A DNA stretch of 8,099 nucleotides from Gammaproteobacteria bacterium (GTDB taxonomy: Bacteria; Pseudomonadota; Gammaproteobacteria; UBA6429): positions 1-8,099 of the forward strand of contig QIKU01000132.1 in NCBI GenBank assembly GCA_003232015.1. Reading direction: 5' to 3'. The translations under genes were made by a program, and so were the position numbers. Below are positions 7,207-8,099 of the stretch, one piece after another; the first letter of the stretch is position 1, and each line of letters starts with the position of its first letter. The notes below the pieces were generated by a model. It was not told the origin of the DNA. It ran no database searches and saw only the letters and a list, made by a program, of their open reading frames with translations.

Positions 7207-8099
7207 TTATTCAGGCAGTTTGAAACCAGCAACCGAACGACGCAACTCATTGGCTAATTCTGCTAAATTACCAATTGATGCTGCAGTCTCATTGGTACCG
7301 GCTGAAGTTTGCGTTGTAATTTCCTGAATAACATTCATCGTGTCAGAAATATTAGATGCTGCATTCGCCTGTTGTGAAGCCGATTCAGATATATTTCGAA
7401 TCAGGTCGGCCAGATGCTCGGATACCGTTTCAATTTGTTCCAGTGCCTGACCCGCATCCTGTGCTAACTGCGCACCCGATACCACACCTGCGGTACTTTG
7501 TTCCATGGATGCCACCGCTTCTTTGGTATCGGACTGAATACCTTTTACCAGTGCTTCGATTTGTTTTGTTGCATCGGCTGAACGTTCCGCAAGTCGCTGA
7601 ACCTCATCCGCAACCACCGCGAAGCCACGACCCGCATCACCGGCCATCGCCGCCTGTATTGCTGCGTTTAATGCCAGAATATTCGTTTGTTCGGCAATAT
7701 CGTTAATTAGTTCAACGATGTCTCCAATTTCCTGCGAGCTTTCACCCAGTCGTTTAATCCGTTTGGATGTTTCCTGAATCGTTTCACGAATACTGTCCAT
7801 ACCATTAATGGTTTTTTGCACCGCATCGGAGCCGGTGTTGGCCATGGTTACTGACTTACGTGCTTCGTCTGCAAGTTCACTCGCGTGCGTTGATACACCT
7901 TCGATTGAAACGGCCATTTCATTAATCGCGGTACTCGCACCGGTGATTTGCTGTGCCTGATGGTCACTCGCTTCCGCTAAATGCATTGCCGTTGCCTGCG
8001 TTTGTTGTGCCGCAGACGATACCTGCAATGTTGTTTCGTTGATTGCCGATACCAATGAGCGCAATGCGTCAATCGCGTAGTTAATGGAGTCTGCGATTG
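7207..8099 (-). CDS. pilJ: PilJ-type methyl-accepting chemoreceptor, C-terminal signalling domain only (5' part outside window)
   Basis: The reading frame is open to the window edge, so the 297 codons seen are only the cytoplasmic signalling half. The sensor, membrane and HAMP parts would lie beyond 8099. The piece starts with [12 protein letters not shown], typical of the region just after HAMP, and runs as heptad-rich coiled coil. The hairpin tip is [21 protein letters not shown] followed by [14 protein letters not shown] (around 7580-7700). IQAAMAGD in place of the common IEAARAGE is the form I associate with PilJ receptors. The returning helix is rich in Ala, Glu, Gln and Ser and ends in GFKLPE at a TAA. 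In the family PilJ forms polar arrays with PilI and ChpA and controls twitching. The Leu TTG at 8062-8064 is internal and not a true start. No CheR-binding pentapeptide is present at the C-terminus. Confidence 0.93.
   Translation of the reverse strand, partial: IADSINYAIDALRSLVSAINETTLQVSSAAQQTQATAMHLAEASDHQAQQITGASTAINEMAVSIEGVSTHASELADEARKSVTMANTGSDAVQKTINGMDSIRETIQETSKRIKRLGESSQEIGDIVELINDIAEQTNILALNAAIQAAMAGDAGRGFAVVADEVQRLAERSADATKQIEALVKGIQSDTKEAVASMEQSTAGVVSGAQLAQDAGQALEQIETVSEHLADLIRNISESASQQANAASNISDTMNVIQEITTQTSAGTNETAASIGNLAELANELRRSVAGFKLPE

Noticed and set aside
7356..7706. 116-codon plus-strand open frame rich in Pro and His
   Set aside because: It is antisense to the highly conserved PilJ signalling tip, so it is a shadow frame.
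7207..8064. A complete 285-residue short receptor starting at TTG 8062-8064
   Set aside because: The frame stays open and typical of PilJ ([11 protein letters not shown]) up to the window edge, so this is the cut C-terminal part of a longer membrane receptor.

Overview
The window is a stretch of a type IV pilus chemosensory (Pil-Chp) gene cluster from what is most likely a gammaproteobacterium. All genes lie on the minus strand, so transcription runs from high to low coordinates. The order is the C-terminal part of a PilJ-type methyl-accepting chemoreceptor (7207-8099, cut by the window edge), a complete CheR-type methyltransferase (6223-7167, pilK position), and a very large ChpA-type hybrid CheA kinase (1-6202, cut within its receiver domain). 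This matches the pilJ-pilK-chpA order known from Pseudomonas aeruginosa. The base composition is moderately AT-rich by eye, unlike Pseudomonas, so a lower-GC, possibly aquatic or marine, gammaproteobacterium is a fair but weak guess. The genus cannot be read from the sequence.

The window is almost wholly coding. The gaps are 39 bp (pilJ-pilK) and 20 bp (pilK-chpA), with no visible promoter or terminator, so the three genes are probably co-transcribed. The chpA frame stays open for all 2067 codons present. I checked the frame at the N-terminal His, the serine-substituted segment, three Hpt motifs, the ATPase boxes and the receiver aspartate, and all lie in the same frame.

By family knowledge, PilJ senses a pilus-related or surface-contact signal in the inner membrane and controls ChpA autophosphorylation through a CheW-like adaptor (PilI, expected beyond the right edge). 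PilK methylates PilJ glutamates for adaptation. ChpA passes phosphate through its Hpt modules to its own receiver and to PilG/PilH-type response regulators that control pilus extension and retraction, and in Pseudomonas also cAMP. The remainder of the chpA receiver, and any chpB/chpC homologues, would lie beyond the left edge.

I see no new system. The points worth a second look are in ChpA: an N-terminal array of degenerate Hpt-like modules, three canonical Hpt domains of which one lacks the usual Lys, acidic linkers with a recurring IEL peptide, and a small 42-bp-period repeat. The lack of a CheR-tethering pentapeptide on PilJ also stands out. There is no RNA gene, CRISPR array, insertion sequence or prophage gene in the window.
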